From: Meira nashicola
Lineage: Eukaryota; Basidiomycota; Exobasidiomycetes; Exobasidiales; Brachybasidiaceae
Direction of reading: 5' to 3'
Assembly: GCA_001600355.1 (NCBI GenBank)
Contig: BCJU01000003.1
Location: 2,050,519 to 2,114,518 of the forward strand
Length of the DNA stretch: 64,000 nucleotides
A program made the translations under genes and the position numbers. Below are positions 7,150 to 18,504 of this stretch, piece after piece; position 1 is the first letter of the stretch; each line of letters begins with the position of its first letter. Below the pieces are notes generated by a model. That model worked only from the letters and a program-made list of their open reading frames with translations, searched no databases and had not been told where the DNA came from.

Positions 7150-7935
7150 ATGATGTATCCCATCATTCCAGTCTTTACAGCTTTGTTTTTGTTTGTGATT
7201 TCACAAGTGCATTGTACGGATGAGCATGGAATAGCCTTACGTCGTGAAAGTGTATCTTTTGAACAAGATTCATTCTGGTTGGAAAAACGTCAAACTGATT
7301 TGATACGTGGTGGACATAGTAAATCAAATTTACCAACTTTTCAATGGCCAGAAATTGATGGTCCTTCGAATGATTCTTTGAAATTGTTACATGGCAAGAC
7401 ATTAAAGTGAGTGTATGCAGGTAAAGTACTGAAGAGTAAAACACGCACTGACTGCTGTTCCCCCTTCCCTCTTCAAACGTACAGAACTGGATATTGGACA
7501 TTCAATGCAACATTCGATGATCGTCTTCAACGGATCGCAAAAAAGAATCTTCGTAAAGCACAAAAGATTTTATTCGATGAATCTGTAAGAAAAGCATTTA
7601 AATGGAGAGATGATTGTTGGAAATATTCAAACGCAACAGCAAAAGCGCATAATCGAACAAATACACTTGCACGTGTTGTTGTTTTCCCTTTTGATGATAA
7701 AGCGCATAAAATCGATCATGGAAAAGGAATTGCTTCACCGATTAAACTTGGTTGTTTTGAACGTGCTAAAGATGGAAAAGTAAACGTGGCAGTCGTTAAT
7801 CATACGATCAAATTACTCAAACAAGAACATTGGGATAAACAATCCGCTTTACGTCAAATTAAAAAGCGAATTAGAGATGACAAACGTCGTAAAAGTATGA
7901 AAAAGACTAAGCAATCTCCCAAATCTACAAAGTGA
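7150..7935 (+). CDS. secreted basic protein with one intron (unknown)
   Basis: I do not recognise this family. Exons 7150-7406 and 7485-7935 join in frame across a 78-nt intron with donor GTGAGT, branch-like CACTGAC and acceptor TACAG; the product is 235 residues. Start at the first of two ATGs. Residues 1-20 form a signal peptide (PIIPVFTALFLFVISQVHC). A Lys-Arg pair in WLEKRQTDL could be a Kex2-type processing site. The mature part has N-glycosylation sequons (NATF, NATA, NRT, NHT), two cysteines (CWKYS, GCFER) and ends in a very basic Lys/Arg tail. It shares secretion, strand and basic tail with the upstream array but none of its motifs, so a distant relationship is possible but unsupported. 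Confidence 0.65.
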
Positions 7936-9800
7936 GATTATGGTCACATCTCGTTCTAATTTTGGATATTTTACACTTTCTTTTATTCTAGTACATAATT
8001 GTCGCAATCAAATCATTCTCCTGGCGAGAATTTTGTCCCAATTTTCCTTAGATCTGATTGGATCGGTTAAAGCGGAAATTAAAACAATAAGCCTTACTCC
8101 ATCTTTTTCGTTCAACCCCAGACTAATGCATGAATGACAGGCGAGCATATAATGCGGAGTGCAGAACGATCTTAATCACAATAGTCATCATGAACAATAA
8201 TACTACACATCCAGTATGTGTCCCCCAATCGGAAATGCCGATTGTCGCAGTTTCAGGTTTAATTTTTAGTGGACGCGCTACATTACGTGTCTCTTCAGCC
8301 CAGCAATTGCATTCGACGTGGGAAGCTGGTGTGCACATCCGTAGGCAATTTTCGACCAGCGCTCCAAACATACTAACAATACCTTTACACTATACTTTGT
8401 CTTTTCTTGCCGCGGCATTAGCTGAGTTTATATTGCAGAAGCCATTAAATCATGCCGAAGCAAAATCCATCATTTCAAAAAGTGGCTGCTAATTACCAAT
8501 CACAATGAAAGCTCTCAGTTACTGTGATCCCACTAGACTGTAAGCAAGGAGTGTATCTCTTTTCGTCATCATTCATTACAAAACATCCTTAGCACTACTT
8601 GATACTGATCAGTTGATGTCATTGATGTCATCATAATACTTGCTTGGCGCCGTCGCTCTTTTTCGTTTGATGTGTAGCGGAGAAAAGGAAGGATAGGCTT
8701 TTTAGTATACGACCATATTTACACAATTGATCGGCCTTGCATTGAAGACGATGCGAGTTAGAGTTGAGCTATAAGCGAGTCTTTTAGCATTAAAATGTGG
8801 GAAAATGAAAATAATTGCATTATTGCATAAATATACGGCGATTAAGCCTCAAATTTTGCATCGGTAAAAGCTTCGATAGTTTTGCTTATTTTTTTTTTAT
8901 TAATTAATTTAATTTATCGAAAGAAAAAAGAATACACGCAGCACGCGTATTGAAAAAAAAGCACAAAATCGGCGGTACCGAATGACTTGTTTTCTGCTTT
9001 GTTAGTTCTTCATGCGGAATAACTTAAATGCAATAGGCATGACTGGTTTTGTGCCTTACTCCACTACATATATTTATTTCCCCGGACAATAATCTTAGTG
9101 TTGATTTGAAAAAGAAAAAAGATGTACAGGGATTTACCCCTACATTGACAGGTTTTGTTCGGTACATACAATCAAACAGCGTCAAGCTTTTTTCTTATTC
9201 GTGCGAACTCAAAATAATCAAGTTCTACCAAAAAAAAAAGAGGTCATACGCCTTTTATACATAGCGCAAAAAGATGTTCTTACGTACTTGGGGCCCCGAA
9301 AAAAGAATTAGCTCACAGATGAATGTACATACAATGTTTGCTGGTTTAGCGACAATGCATCAAAACAGTATACTTTTGTAACACCTCACCGCACAACACA
9401 AGAACCTTGACGTATGTGCTGTTTAGCCATAACACTTTTCTAGAATGTTATTATGTTGCCCTATGTACATATGTAATCCTATTTCCGAAATAACACCTTA
9501 ACAGTCTCACTTGAATTATGAACCCTTTTTTTCTGGGCATCCTTGCACTTTGTCGGTCTATGTACGTATGTCCGCTTTTTAATCTCAATCCATTCATCCA
9601 TCTCTGTCTTTCGATGGGAAATGGCAGCATGCGCGCAAAATAAAAAATGAGCATTCCCCGTTGACCTTTGTACATGTTTGTTTGTGTTAAAACCCCACAT
9701 AAGTTCATCACTTCTCTCTTTCTAACCACCAACCAACCTTTCTTTCCCCTCGCTTTGTTTTAAGTTTACCCTATTTCCATTCATCAACAACAAAGAAACA
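7936..9800. other. 1.9-kb intergenic region
   Basis: AT-rich with homopolymer runs (about 8890-8900 and 9230). A 120-codon open frame at 8130-8492 and shorter ones lack domain-like or compositional support. No tRNA-like or transposon-like structure recognised. The last few hundred bases are the presumed promoter of the transporter gene. Confidence 0.4.
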
Positions 9801-10676
9801 ATGTCTGACACCAACAAAGTAGAGAATGGCTACCAAGGCCCACCAGTTCAACGTGCAGTCACGCCAGGTGGTCATCCTCAAGATACTTCTCAACCTGCTT
9901 TCCCAGTTTATCATCGTAAATTCGCCAATCCTGCTCCTTTGGGTTTGTTGGCTTTCGCTGGTACAACTTTCATGTTGAGCTTGTTCAACGTTGGTGCAAG
10001 AGGTGTTACTATTCCAAATGCTGTTATCGGTATGGCTTTGGCTTATGGTGGTACAGCTCAATTCATTGCTGGTGTTTGGGAATTCGCATCTGGTAACACG
10101 TAAGTAGTTTAAAATCAGTTATGGTGACTCGTGGAGCATTAATTCTTAACCTACTCCATTCCCATCCTCTGTACAGCTTCGGTGCAACCGCTTTCTGCTC
10201 TTATGGTGCTTTCTGGTGGTCATTCGCAATCACTTTGATCCCTTGGTTCAATGTTGAGACTGCATTCAAGACAACTTATGCAACAGAGGGTGTTAACAAG
10301 TTCGATCAAGCTCTTGGTATTTACCTTGCATGCTGGTTCATTTTCACATTCATTATGCTTGCTGCCTCTTTCAAATCTTCTTTGGCTTTAGTCTTGTTGT
10401 TCTTCTTCTTGGACCTTACCTTCTTGCTGTGAGTAAATGCGCCGAAAAATCTGATTTTAGGAAGATAACGTTTGACTGACTTGATTTTTTTTCCTTTTTT
10501 CGTCTTATAGCCTCTTTGTTGCATACTTTACTGGAAAATCTTCCGTTACAACTGCTGGAGGTGCACTCGGTATCGTTACTGCCGCCATTGCATTCTACAC
10601 TGGTGCAGCAGGTCTTTTAAGCCCAGACACAAGTTACTTCTCCTTGCCCGTTTTGGACATGTCCCGCAAGGATTAA
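9801..10676 (+). CDS. acetate/ammonium transporter-family protein (GPR1/FUN34/YaaH)
   Basis: Six-helix plasma-membrane protein of the AceTr (Ato) family, implicated in acetate uptake and ammonium export. Exons 9801-10099, 10177-10428 and 10511-10676 (introns 77 and 82 nt) join in frame to 238 residues, the usual family length. The signature NPAPLGLLAFAGTTF lies near residues 46-60 after a short hydrophilic N-terminus. FWWSFAITLIPWF and six hydrophobic segments follow. The product ends in a short soluble tail. Family assignment is firm; substrate is not readable from the sequence. Its codons are highly regular, suggesting strong expression. Confidence 0.93.
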
Positions 10677-11069
10677 ATGGGCAGTCAAAGAAAGGTGATT
10701 CGACCGCTTATTGAATCACTCATACATTCTCTTCAAGTATGTGTGCTATCAAAAATATCGATTATTCTCTTATTGCAAATATAAACACAATTCACTTTCC
10801 TTCTTTTCAATGTTACCCGGCTTGGAAGGTGTGGATTAAATTGGTGGTTGTTCATACTACCCTTTTACTCCCTCCTCTCAATTTCATCCTTTTTGCTCAT
10901 TTTTATTTCTACACTCTCTTATTTGGAAAGTTAGATCCCAAACCTTGAAATGTAAATATCATTCTTTCTCACACACAAACGAGTGAAAAATATTTCAAAA
11001 ATTGAAAGTGGTGTAGGTTGATAAATATAACAATAGTACATGAACATGCTACAAATAAGGCTTACTATA
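10677..11069. other. convergent 3' intergenic region
   Basis: Holds the 3' ends of the transporter gene (plus) and heme lyase gene (minus). A 69-codon open frame at 10739-10948 has no support. Nothing else seen. Confidence 0.4.
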
Positions 11070-12173
11070 TTACGCAGATGCTTCTCCTTCCTGACTTCTC
11101 CATTCGGCCCATGTTCGTTTCATACGAGCTTGAGCGGCTTCCCATGAATCCAAAGCGGGACGAACGTCAAGGTGAAAGACGGGTTCATCGGTATCAGGAT
11201 CATCAGGAGCAGAATAATAATCGATAACATATCGTACCTCTTTACCGGGATCTGTGGAAGATGTTGAAGGTCTACGTACGACCCAATCATGTCGATCGAA
11301 AGGAGCGTCTGAACTGAATTTTGAAGGTGCAATCATAGCAGCCCAAGAAAAGATTCTAGCTTTGGGTGAAAGTGTACCGGGTTTACCTTGAAAACGTGCG
11401 AGTGCTATCTGATTTTGTGCATCTTTTACGCCCATATCTCTTTCCCAATCTAATACTTCTTGCCATGCACGTTCATTTAAGAAATTATGTACGAGAACCA
11501 TCATTTCGACATGTTCTTCAGGCGTTTCCCATCCTTTTCGTACTAATGCATTATAGAATTGTTGTGGAGAAGGATATTCCCAATTACCTGCTGATGAATC
11601 GTTTGATGCGGCATTTGATTCTTTATTCTTTCCTTCCATCATTGCTGCTCTTTCATCGTGTGGTACAGGACATGCAGATGCATTTCCACCTTTTTCATAA
11701 GGATGACCTCCTTTTGGCGCTGATTCGTGTAAACGTGGAATTGTGCTCATAACACGTTCGGTAGAAAGTTCAACTTTTTGATTAGGTGCACGATCTTGAG
11801 TTAAAGTTGGCATTCTATTAAGTGGATTCAAAGCTGCTGCAGAAGATCCTAAAAATCCACTTTTGCTACTTTCGCCTCCACTCTCACTTGATGTTCCTGC
11901 TGATGCTGGTCCCATCGCACCACCACCTGCATGCATTGGACATCCTGGAGGTGGACTTGCAGCAGAAGATCCAGCAGCTTTTGAGGAAGAAGAAGAAGAT
12001 TGTTCTGTTGCGGCTTTTTGAGGTGCAGGTATCTTTGCTCCCCAAGGTTGATAGTATGGATGAACCGGTCCTCTTGGCTCTTGACCGGATTGTAATCTGT
12101 TGATCAATAATGCACGAACGGTGGCGCTATTATTGCCACGAGACCATGCAACTGATTCGGATGTTGATGCCAT
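11070..12173 (-). CDS. CYC3: holocytochrome c synthase (cytochrome c heme lyase)
   Basis: Attaches heme to the CXXCH motif of apocytochrome c in the mitochondrial intermembrane space. Start taken at the ATG at 12173 (MASTSES), 367 residues; in-frame sequence upstream has hydrophobic character but sits in the likely leader. Visible family features are two Cys-Pro heme-regulatory-type motifs (GCPMH and ACPVPH), the WEYPSPQQFYNALVRKGW core, NFLNERAWQEVLDWE, RFQGKPGTLSPKAR, and FDRHDWVVRR leading to YVIDYYSAPDD and FHLDVRPALDS. Ser/Ala-rich low-complexity segments separate the N-terminal motifs. It cannot be decided from this alone whether it serves cytochrome c, c1 or both. The promoter shared with MAK16 contains CCAAT boxes. 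Confidence 0.93.
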   Translation of the reverse strand: MASTSESVAWSRGNNSATVRALLINRLQSGQEPRGPVHPYYQPWGAKIPAPQKAATEQSSSSSSKAAGSSAASPPPGCPMHAGGGAMGPASAGTSSESGGESSKSGFLGSSAAALNPLNRMPTLTQDRAPNQKVELSTERVMSTIPRLHESAPKGGHPYEKGGNASACPVPHDERAAMMEGKNKESNAASNDSSAGNWEYPSPQQFYNALVRKGWETPEEHVEMMVLVHNFLNERAWQEVLDWERDMGVKDAQNQIALARFQGKPGTLSPKARIFSWAAMIAPSKFSSDAPFDRHDWVVRRPSTSSTDPGKEVRYVIDYYSAPDDPDTDEPVFHLDVRPALDSWEAAQARMKRTWAEWRSQEGEASA

Positions 12174-12618
12174 CTTGTGTGAATGTTGAACAGTAAAGCT
12201 CTTAGTGGTGGTGGTATAGAAGGAAATTTGGGAGATCAACACTTTACACAATAACGGCCTGAATCGGAAGAAAGATTACGTTACGCCCAAATTCTATTTC
12301 TTAAATTTTAAGCTCTGATAAATCTCAAAATTTAAATTTTAACCAATCGGCCCGAAGTTTGTGTACGTAATCGAGGTGAAAAAGGGTGCGGGAAGTTAAA
12401 GCAACACGGTATGCTGCCCTGTCACGTGTAAAAGCGCCAGGTAAATTTTTCTAAAAATTATTAATTTAAAGCATGCAATGCAAGCAAGCTTCTTCCAATC
12501 AACAGAATTGCGAATCAAAGCATCAGCGCTGCAGGAAAAGTGAGAGTGAAGGAAAAACAAAACCTCCATATACCTTTTATCACCATCACTTTCAACATCC
12601 TACAAATAAACACTCAAT
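12174..12618. promoter_or_regulatory. divergent promoter, heme lyase and MAK16
   Basis: 445 bases between divergent starts. CCAAT boxes are visible at 12343-12347 and 12494-12498; HAP-complex control through CCAAT is established for many fungal respiratory genes. AT-rich AAATTT-type runs lie near 12300-12340 and 12440-12470, reminiscent of RRPE elements of ribosome-biogenesis genes. Functional assignment is inference. Confidence 0.35.
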
Positions 12619-13614
12619 ATGCAATCGGATGATGTAGTATGGTCGATCATCGGCAAACAATTTTGCTCTTATCGATTTGCAGCACCAAGCATAAAGACAA
12701 GACAAACGTTTTGTCGTAATGAATACAATTTGACAGGATTATGTACTCGACAAGCATGCCCTTTGGCTAATAGTCGTTATGCGACCGTACGTGAAAGAGA
12801 AGGAGTAATTTATTTGTTCGTCAAGACAGCAGAAAGAGCTCATTCACCTTCACAAATGTGGGAAAAGATTCGATTACATAAAAATTACGAAAAAGCATTA
12901 GCACAAATTGATGAAGAATTACCTTTTTGGGGAAAATTTATCGTTCATAAAGCAAAACAAAGATTAACAAAGATTACACAATATTTGATTAAAATGCGAA
13001 AGTTAAAACTTAAAGAAGAAGAACAACCAAAATTAGTCGGAATAAATAAAAAGACTGAAAGAAGAGAAGCAACTCGAGAACAAAAAGCACTCAAAGCAGC
13101 AAAATTAGAAAAATCAATCGAAAAAGAATTATTGGACAGATTGAAATCTGGTGCTTATGGAGACGCTCCTCTTAACGTCAACGAGGATGTTTGGAGAAGG
13201 GTCGTTGATGGAAAAGAACAAGCTGCTGAAAATGCTATGCTTGAAGCAGAAGAAAGTGACGAAGATAGTGAAGACGAAGAACTTGTGTTGGAAGATGAAG
13301 AAGAAGTGGAAGACGAGGATGAACTTGCAGGACAGCGTGAATTCGTTAGTGATGACGAAAGTGATGAAGATGACGATGATTTGGACTTGTACGACTCTGA
13401 TGGAAATCCTATCGAATTTGGAGAATCTTCCGAAGGTGACGACGATGATGAGGATGATGATGACGAACGTCCTGCCTCATCCAAAAAACGCAAAGCTGCC
13501 GGCAAGGGTGCTCGTCCTGCTAATGGCAAAAAGGGCAAGAAAGGTCCTCAAATTGAAGTGGAATACGAAGAGGAAACACAACCGCTATCACGAAAGGAGC
13601 TCGAATCTTGGTAA
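12619..13614 (+). CDS. MAK16: ribosome biogenesis protein MAK16
   Basis: Nucleolar factor needed for 60S subunit maturation. Product of 331 residues, intronless. The N-terminus matches the family ([13 protein letters not shown]...[13 protein letters not shown]), with cysteines at 16, 32, 42 and 47 forming the expected metal-binding set. [14 protein letters not shown] and the [27 protein letters not shown] segment follow. From about residue 210 the protein is an Asp/Glu-rich low-complexity tail, then a basic [12 protein letters not shown] stretch. Its stop is only 66 bases from the convergent HEAT-repeat gene, so mature 3' ends probably overlap. Confidence 0.96.
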   Translation: MQSDDVVWSIIGKQFCSYRFAAPSIKTRQTFCRNEYNLTGLCTRQACPLANSRYATVREREGVIYLFVKTAERAHSPSQMWEKIRLHKNYEKALAQIDEELPFWGKFIVHKAKQRLTKITQYLIKMRKLKLKEEEQPKLVGINKKTERREATREQKALKAAKLEKSIEKELLDRLKSGAYGDAPLNVNEDVWRRVVDGKEQAAENAMLEAEESDEDSEDEELVLEDEEEVEDEDELAGQREFVSDDESDEDDDDLDLYDSDGNPIEFGESSEGDDDDEDDDDERPASSKKRKAAGKGARPANGKKGKKGPQIEVEYEEETQPLSRKELESW

Positions 13615-13680
13615 TTCTACTATCCAGTCTCTCTCTTTGTCAAATCAACATTGTACAATATTATACATCTCACATATTAG

Positions 13681-16161
13681 CTACGAAGTTACTATTGAAT
13701 ACCCAGCCAATAAAGAAGCGAGCGTTTCGATAGACTTTTGAAGGGGTATCACATGTAATTGTGCTTCTCGGAAAGAAGCATTTTCGACTTGTTGAGCGAT
13801 TCCTTGTTTGGCGAGGTCGATACTTTTTTGGATCTGCCGAATATTTTGGTCTTGCAAAAGTGAAGTACCAGATGTACGCTCCAAAAGAGAGATAAGTGCC
13901 GTCGATCCAGTCAGGCGGGTCTTGAAATTCTTGTCCTTTGCTATTATACCCGAAAGTATTGCCGGCAAGCTATCATTAGATCTCAGAAGGAATGCCATTG
14001 CATCAGCATCTTCCATTGCGAATATCTTACCCACTGATGCACATGTGTTCCATCGCATTTTTGGATCCTTGCTTGCCGTCAAAACATGGCTGATCCATTC
14101 CAATGCTTCTACAACTGTTTGATTTCTTGAGACAAGATCTGACATACAGCTATTCGCTAAAAGAGCACCTAGACCTCGCATGGCATGAATTCCGACTCGC
14201 TCATCATCTTTACGAACAATGATACAATCAGACAGTAAATCAATCTCGCCATTTGCTTCACACAAATTACCGAATGACCAGCTCGCACGTTGCCTGACCA
14301 AAGCCGAACTATCTCGGAGACCTGTTCTGATAATATTTTTGTGCGTTACATTGATCTTATTTCCCTTTTGTATCGATGTTCCGATCCCACGAAATGCAGC
14401 AGCTCGAACGCTGCTATCCTGCTCTCGACATAATGAAGCCAGCCCATCATCCTCCAAGTCCGTCAATGCCAGACAATCCGCTGCTATTATTCTCACAGAA
14501 GGCGATATGTCCTCTTGCAATAATTTAACATGCTCACTCCAACGACTTTGCTTAGGAAAGTCACCATACTTTGCGAGGATGAATAAGCCTATCCCTTGCC
14601 GGACTTCTTCGGTTGAAAGCGACAATTGTTGCAATGCCAGTGAGCATAGCTCGTCTTCACTTCCGCTAATATCGCTTGATTGCTTTTCAGCCACCTTTGC
14701 GAGTGCTTTCCATGCCTGAGCTTTAGTGTCGGATGCTGTCTTATCATCCTGTAAAGACTTCAAGACACTTTCACCTAATTGCACGTTACCAAATGATTCT
14801 GTCGGAATCTCGTCGTCGACCACCATAATCATAGTGGATAGTAAAGTATATGCTCTCACCGCAATCGCGGCATCTGTGCTTGAGCATAGTCGAAGAGCTG
14901 TAGGTCGAACTATCTCTGCGTGTGTTTGGCGAAGTTTTGCTTTCGGTGTCGATTCAATGAGTGACGAAGTTGTTCGAAGTGCAGCTTCTTTCACCGAAGT
15001 AAGACAATTCGATTGCAATACTCGAACCAATCGATGACGGATATGCACAATAGTAGAAGCAATGCGGCTAGATAAGGAAGTGAATGCACTCAGTCCTGCT
15101 CGCTCCTCCGCACCATTGAAAAAGCCCAAAGTCTTCCCCGCAAAGATGTAAGCTTCGATGGTGTGACATGCATTCACCCTATTTGAAACAATTGGATCGT
15201 ATTCCGCAATGTCCATTAAACATGCATGCTCCATTCCGTTTTCACAAAGTAGTTGAGGCCAATGCAATAATAGACTTTTTGCACTTGTCGCATTTAATGC
15301 TTCCAAAAATGCAACGATGCGAGTTCTAACCACTCGGCAAGCTGAAATCAGGCGCCTTCTATCATCCTCTTCTTCTGCATCGTTCTCTCTTTCTGAAGCC
15401 GATGCTGCAGATTCGCTTTCCCATCCTGCACTTGCTATACTTTGCGTCACGCTGCCTAGGCTGGAAGATGATGTCTGTTTGCGCAAAACTGGCCCAGATG
15501 ATGTTTTACCAGCAGACGAGAATGTTGAGTTGCGATGAAGTGTTGAGGATGACCCTTGTACCTTATCACTTCCAATCCGCTGACCTGAAAAAGCAAGGGC
15601 GTTCCCAGGGCCTACCCTCCTTGCGGTACTAATCCTAGGCTGTGCCTCCAGAGCTTCATTGATTCCCCATCGGAGACACCTGACTGATACGCTGACAACG
15701 TACTGGATGTCTAGAGACGAAAGAGAAGCAGAAGTATTTTCCTTGAAGATGTGACTCAAAGTCTGAAAAGCAGAGGCGCATGTACGAGCGGCGGAAACTG
15801 AAGTCGGCCCCGTACTATTTCGTGCTATTCGTCTCAATATTCCAAGTATGGCATTGATTATTTCTTGTGTTTGAAGCGCAGTTGCGCTTTCAGATTGCGT
15901 GATGATAGTTAAAGCAGTTCTCTGAACATCTCCTGAAGTATGGTTCAAGGCAAACAACAATGCATCTACTCGTTTATAGCTGAAATCTTCCGATAATTGG
16001 TTATGTAATTCATCCAAGATTGCTCTTCTCTCCAAGTTAGATGAGGAGGTATTCAGACGATTTAAAAGGTCTATGCAAGTAACCTTATTTTGTGCACTCT
16101 GATCCATAATCTTGCCTTGCTGTTCATCATGACCATCCGCTTTGTAAGGAGATGAGGACAT
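13681..16161 (-). CDS. HEAT/ARM-repeat protein, possibly HEATR6-like
   Basis: Product of 826 residues, intronless, start at the ATG 16159-16161. It consists almost wholly of leucine/alanine-rich helical pairs of about 40 residues, typical of HEAT repeats; for example VRQRASWSFGNLCEANGEIDLL and DPKMRWNTCASVGKIFA. A Ser-rich disordered segment interrupts them around residues 180-265. Arrangement and the late repeats resemble the HEATR6 family, but this is impression-level. It is likely a protein-protein scaffold; partners and compartment cannot be inferred. Divergent neighbour is the DUF1748 gene. Confidence 0.8.
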   Translation of the reverse strand: MSSSPYKADGHDEQQGKIMDQSAQNKVTCIDLLNRLNTSSSNLERRAILDELHNQLSEDFSYKRVDALLFALNHTSGDVQRTALTIITQSESATALQTQEIINAILGILRRIARNSTGPTSVSAARTCASAFQTLSHIFKENTSASLSSLDIQYVVSVSVRCLRWGINEALEAQPRISTARRVGPGNALAFSGQRIGSDKVQGSSSTLHRNSTFSSAGKTSSGPVLRKQTSSSSLGSVTQSIASAGWESESAASASERENDAEEEDDRRRLISACRVVRTRIVAFLEALNATSAKSLLLHWPQLLCENGMEHACLMDIAEYDPIVSNRVNACHTIEAYIFAGKTLGFFNGAEERAGLSAFTSLSSRIASTIVHIRHRLVRVLQSNCLTSVKEAALRTTSSLIESTPKAKLRQTHAEIVRPTALRLCSSTDAAIAVRAYTLLSTMIMVVDDEIPTESFGNVQLGESVLKSLQDDKTASDTKAQAWKALAKVAEKQSSDISGSEDELCSLALQQLSLSTEEVRQGIGLFILAKYGDFPKQSRWSEHVKLLQEDISPSVRIIAADCLALTDLEDDGLASLCREQDSSVRAAAFRGIGTSIQKGNKINVTHKNIIRTGLRDSSALVRQRASWSFGNLCEANGEIDLLSDCIIVRKDDERVGIHAMRGLGALLANSCMSDLVSRNQTVVEALEWISHVLTASKDPKMRWNTCASVGKIFAMEDADAMAFLLRSNDSLPAILSGIIAKDKNFKTRLTGSTALISLLERTSGTSLLQDQNIRQIQKSIDLAKQGIAQQVENASFREAQLHVIPLQKSIETLASLLAGYSIVTS

Positions 16162-16470
16162 TCAACAAAGAATGAATCGTGTTGGTGGATCAGACCCAAA
16201 TTTTGATTTTGAGTGCCTTTGAAATGTACGTCGAATGGCCCAAGCGCGTAAGGATCGGAGAGCAACACTGCAAGCAACACTTTTTCACAATTTTAGTCCG
16301 CGTACGGACACACTCCTGTTTTTAAAGCGCGCTACCGCTCACCGCGTGTGTAGACTAGGTATCTGGGGAATACATAGATGACACCCGTATCTTCGTCATC
16401 ACTTCATCGTTTACAACATCAACTACCTTTTTAAACATATTGACTTTTCTGAAAGTACGTCTATATCATC
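16162..16470. other. divergent promoter, HEAT-repeat gene and DUF1748 gene
   Basis: 309 bases between opposite starts. No distinctive element recognised. Confidence 0.35.
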
Positions 16471-16847
16471 ATGCTTGGAAGGATCGTACATTATGGCGTA
16501 GATGCAGTCGTATTATCTGCACTTTTGGCAGGCGTTAAAAGATCGGCCGGCTTAACGTGAGTAATTATGAATAAGCATTTATGGATCTGACAGGGGATAC
16601 TGATGAAAACATGATGCAATCACATTCATTCTATAGAATCGATACCGAAAGATTACCCGATCCAACAACCAGGAGCGTTGCGGAGAAATACCTAGGCGTA
16701 GGAGAATTCATTTTCGATTCAACCGTTGCTGCCGCTCATGCATCTAAATACTTTATCAGAAGTAGTCCAACATCCACTGCACCTCTACCAGCAGGAATCG
16801 ATAAATTCGAACAACCAAAGCCTGCATCGAACTCGTGGTGGAAATGA
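16471..16847 (+). CDS. small DUF1748 mitochondrial protein (Mco6-like)
   Basis: Exons 16471-16556 and 16637-16847 join in frame across an 80-nt intron (donor GTGAGT, branch-like TACTGAT, acceptor TATAG), giving 98 residues. The nearer AG at 16593 breaks the frame and was rejected. Family features are the LVHYGVDA-type start (here GRIVHYGVDAVVLSALLAGVKRSAGL), then RSVAEKYLGVGEFIFD. DUF1748 proteins are short, single-helix proteins; the budding-yeast member (Mco6) is reported as mitochondrial. Molecular role is unknown. Missed by simple open-frame scans because exon 1 is short. Confidence 0.85.
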
Positions 16848-18504
16848 TTGTGCTCGGAAACTACTCGGTCAACGAACGTCATGCATGCATGCACGCCTCG
16901 ATCCGCTCAATCGGATCACCCATTCGCGACTTGATCGGGTTGCAAGATCTCGACAAATCTCCCAGCATTGGGTATATATTTGCTTTTTTTTTAGGACGAC
17001 GATTTTTCATCACTCTTTTTTCTTCTTCTCTTCTTCGTGTATTGTATTCAAGCGGGTTACCTTTTCTCATTGATGCTATTCTGCTGCTCACATTTTTGAA
17101 CTTCAAGGCGACCAATTATGTGCGTAATGTTCCTCTTTCGGCAATGAGGATGTCTTGACGAGATTTTAAGGACGTGGGAGGAGACCTGATACCCATTCTT
17201 CTAGGACATGATAAGTGTTTAAAACGCCGACTTTCCCATTACACAGGCACTTCGCCTTGCTTGTTAATCATACATGCTGAGCCATCTTTTTCTCTTTCAC
17301 TTCGCTTGTGAGAGCACGATTCTATGTTGACTTTCTTACAAATGCGTTCATACAGGTTTGGTGTCATACATTGGCTATTTTCAGCCCTGACCTGTCGCCC
17401 AACGTTTACGTTGAAGCTGTGAATCTTGATGATTTTTGGAGCAATAGTCAAACATCTCTCTCTCAACTATTGTTCCTTGTATCTTTTAATCCGATCTTTA
17501 TTCTATCATCACCTAAGTGCAAGTCACTTCTATTACGCTGAGAAATTATTGACATTACTCAAAGATCTATAATGTCTAAACTTCAATTTTTCTTTGCAAT
17601 TATAACTTTTGCCTTTTTTGTTGACATGGCGACATCAGTGATTAAAGTACAGTATGATGTATAACCGAGATGATCCGCTTGCTAATGCTAAACCGATTTT
17701 TAGTACCCTGTAAATGATGTATCTAGAAGTTCAAAACTACCCGAGAAGCGTAGTCTTGAAGCGTTGAAAAAAAGCGGTTGGAGAATCGGAGGCTTCTCCA
17801 AAAAGACCAAGTAGATCAAGTTAGACTTTCTTAGTAGTCATTATATAGCAATCTACCTCAGGTTTCTACAACCAAGCAACGGAATATGAACATTTTAAGA
17901 TAGGACCTCAACTTTATAATCGTATCTCGACGTTACTTTACATTTATATAACTCACAACAATTCAATAATCTTGCCTTGACAATGACTTAAGAAAGATGG
18001 CTTTATCTTTTTGCACCATTTTTGTAACCAATTTCGATTATGTATGTACACATCATGCTTTAAGGTTGCGAATGTTCTCGGCTGATCCGCTGCTTAATGC
18101 ATGATTTTTGGCAACAAAGGCTGTGCGCACGCACGAGTTTTAATTTCAAAACTAGAATATTAGCGTAAAATCACAAAGTCAGATTAAAAGTGCGATAATC
18201 AATGCGAATTGATCAAATTAAGCATAAGATCAGTGTATTTGCGAGTTATACTTAAAATTGGTTGGGATTTTTAGAGCTAGGCACGGAAACGGTGTATAAC
18301 GCACGAACACAAAACAAACTTCCGTGTTATTTTTGGGCAAGCGGGTCAATGATTTTTTTAACGCTATTTGTTTTGTATGACAGAAGAATCGGATAATTCT
18401 TGCAGGCTTCCAAAATTCTCTTTTCAACGTGTGTGTGAATATACTTTACCTTCTGCCAACCACATACCTTTCATTCCTTTTCTCTTTCATCACTATCAAT
18501 CATC
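16848..18504. other. 1.7-kb intergenic region
   Basis: AT-rich, with short open frames only (for example 17308-17541), none domain-like. A CATGCATGCATGCA palindromic run lies near 16880. The final 250 bases are the presumed promoter of HMG-CoA synthase. No RNA gene or transposon recognised. Confidence 0.4.

Noticed and set aside
8130..8492. 120-codon plus-strand open frame
   Set aside because: Begins with a real ATG but has no recognisable domain and no gene-like codon pattern; it lies in an AT-rich intergenic region.
13155..13538. Ser-rich minus-strand open frame opposite MAK16
   Set aside because: Antisense shadow of the Asp/Glu-rich tail; GAT/GAA repeats read as Ser on the other strand.
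16557..16593. 37-nt intron option in the DUF1748 gene
   Set aside because: Too short and breaks the frame; the AG at 16635-16636 restores the conserved sequence.
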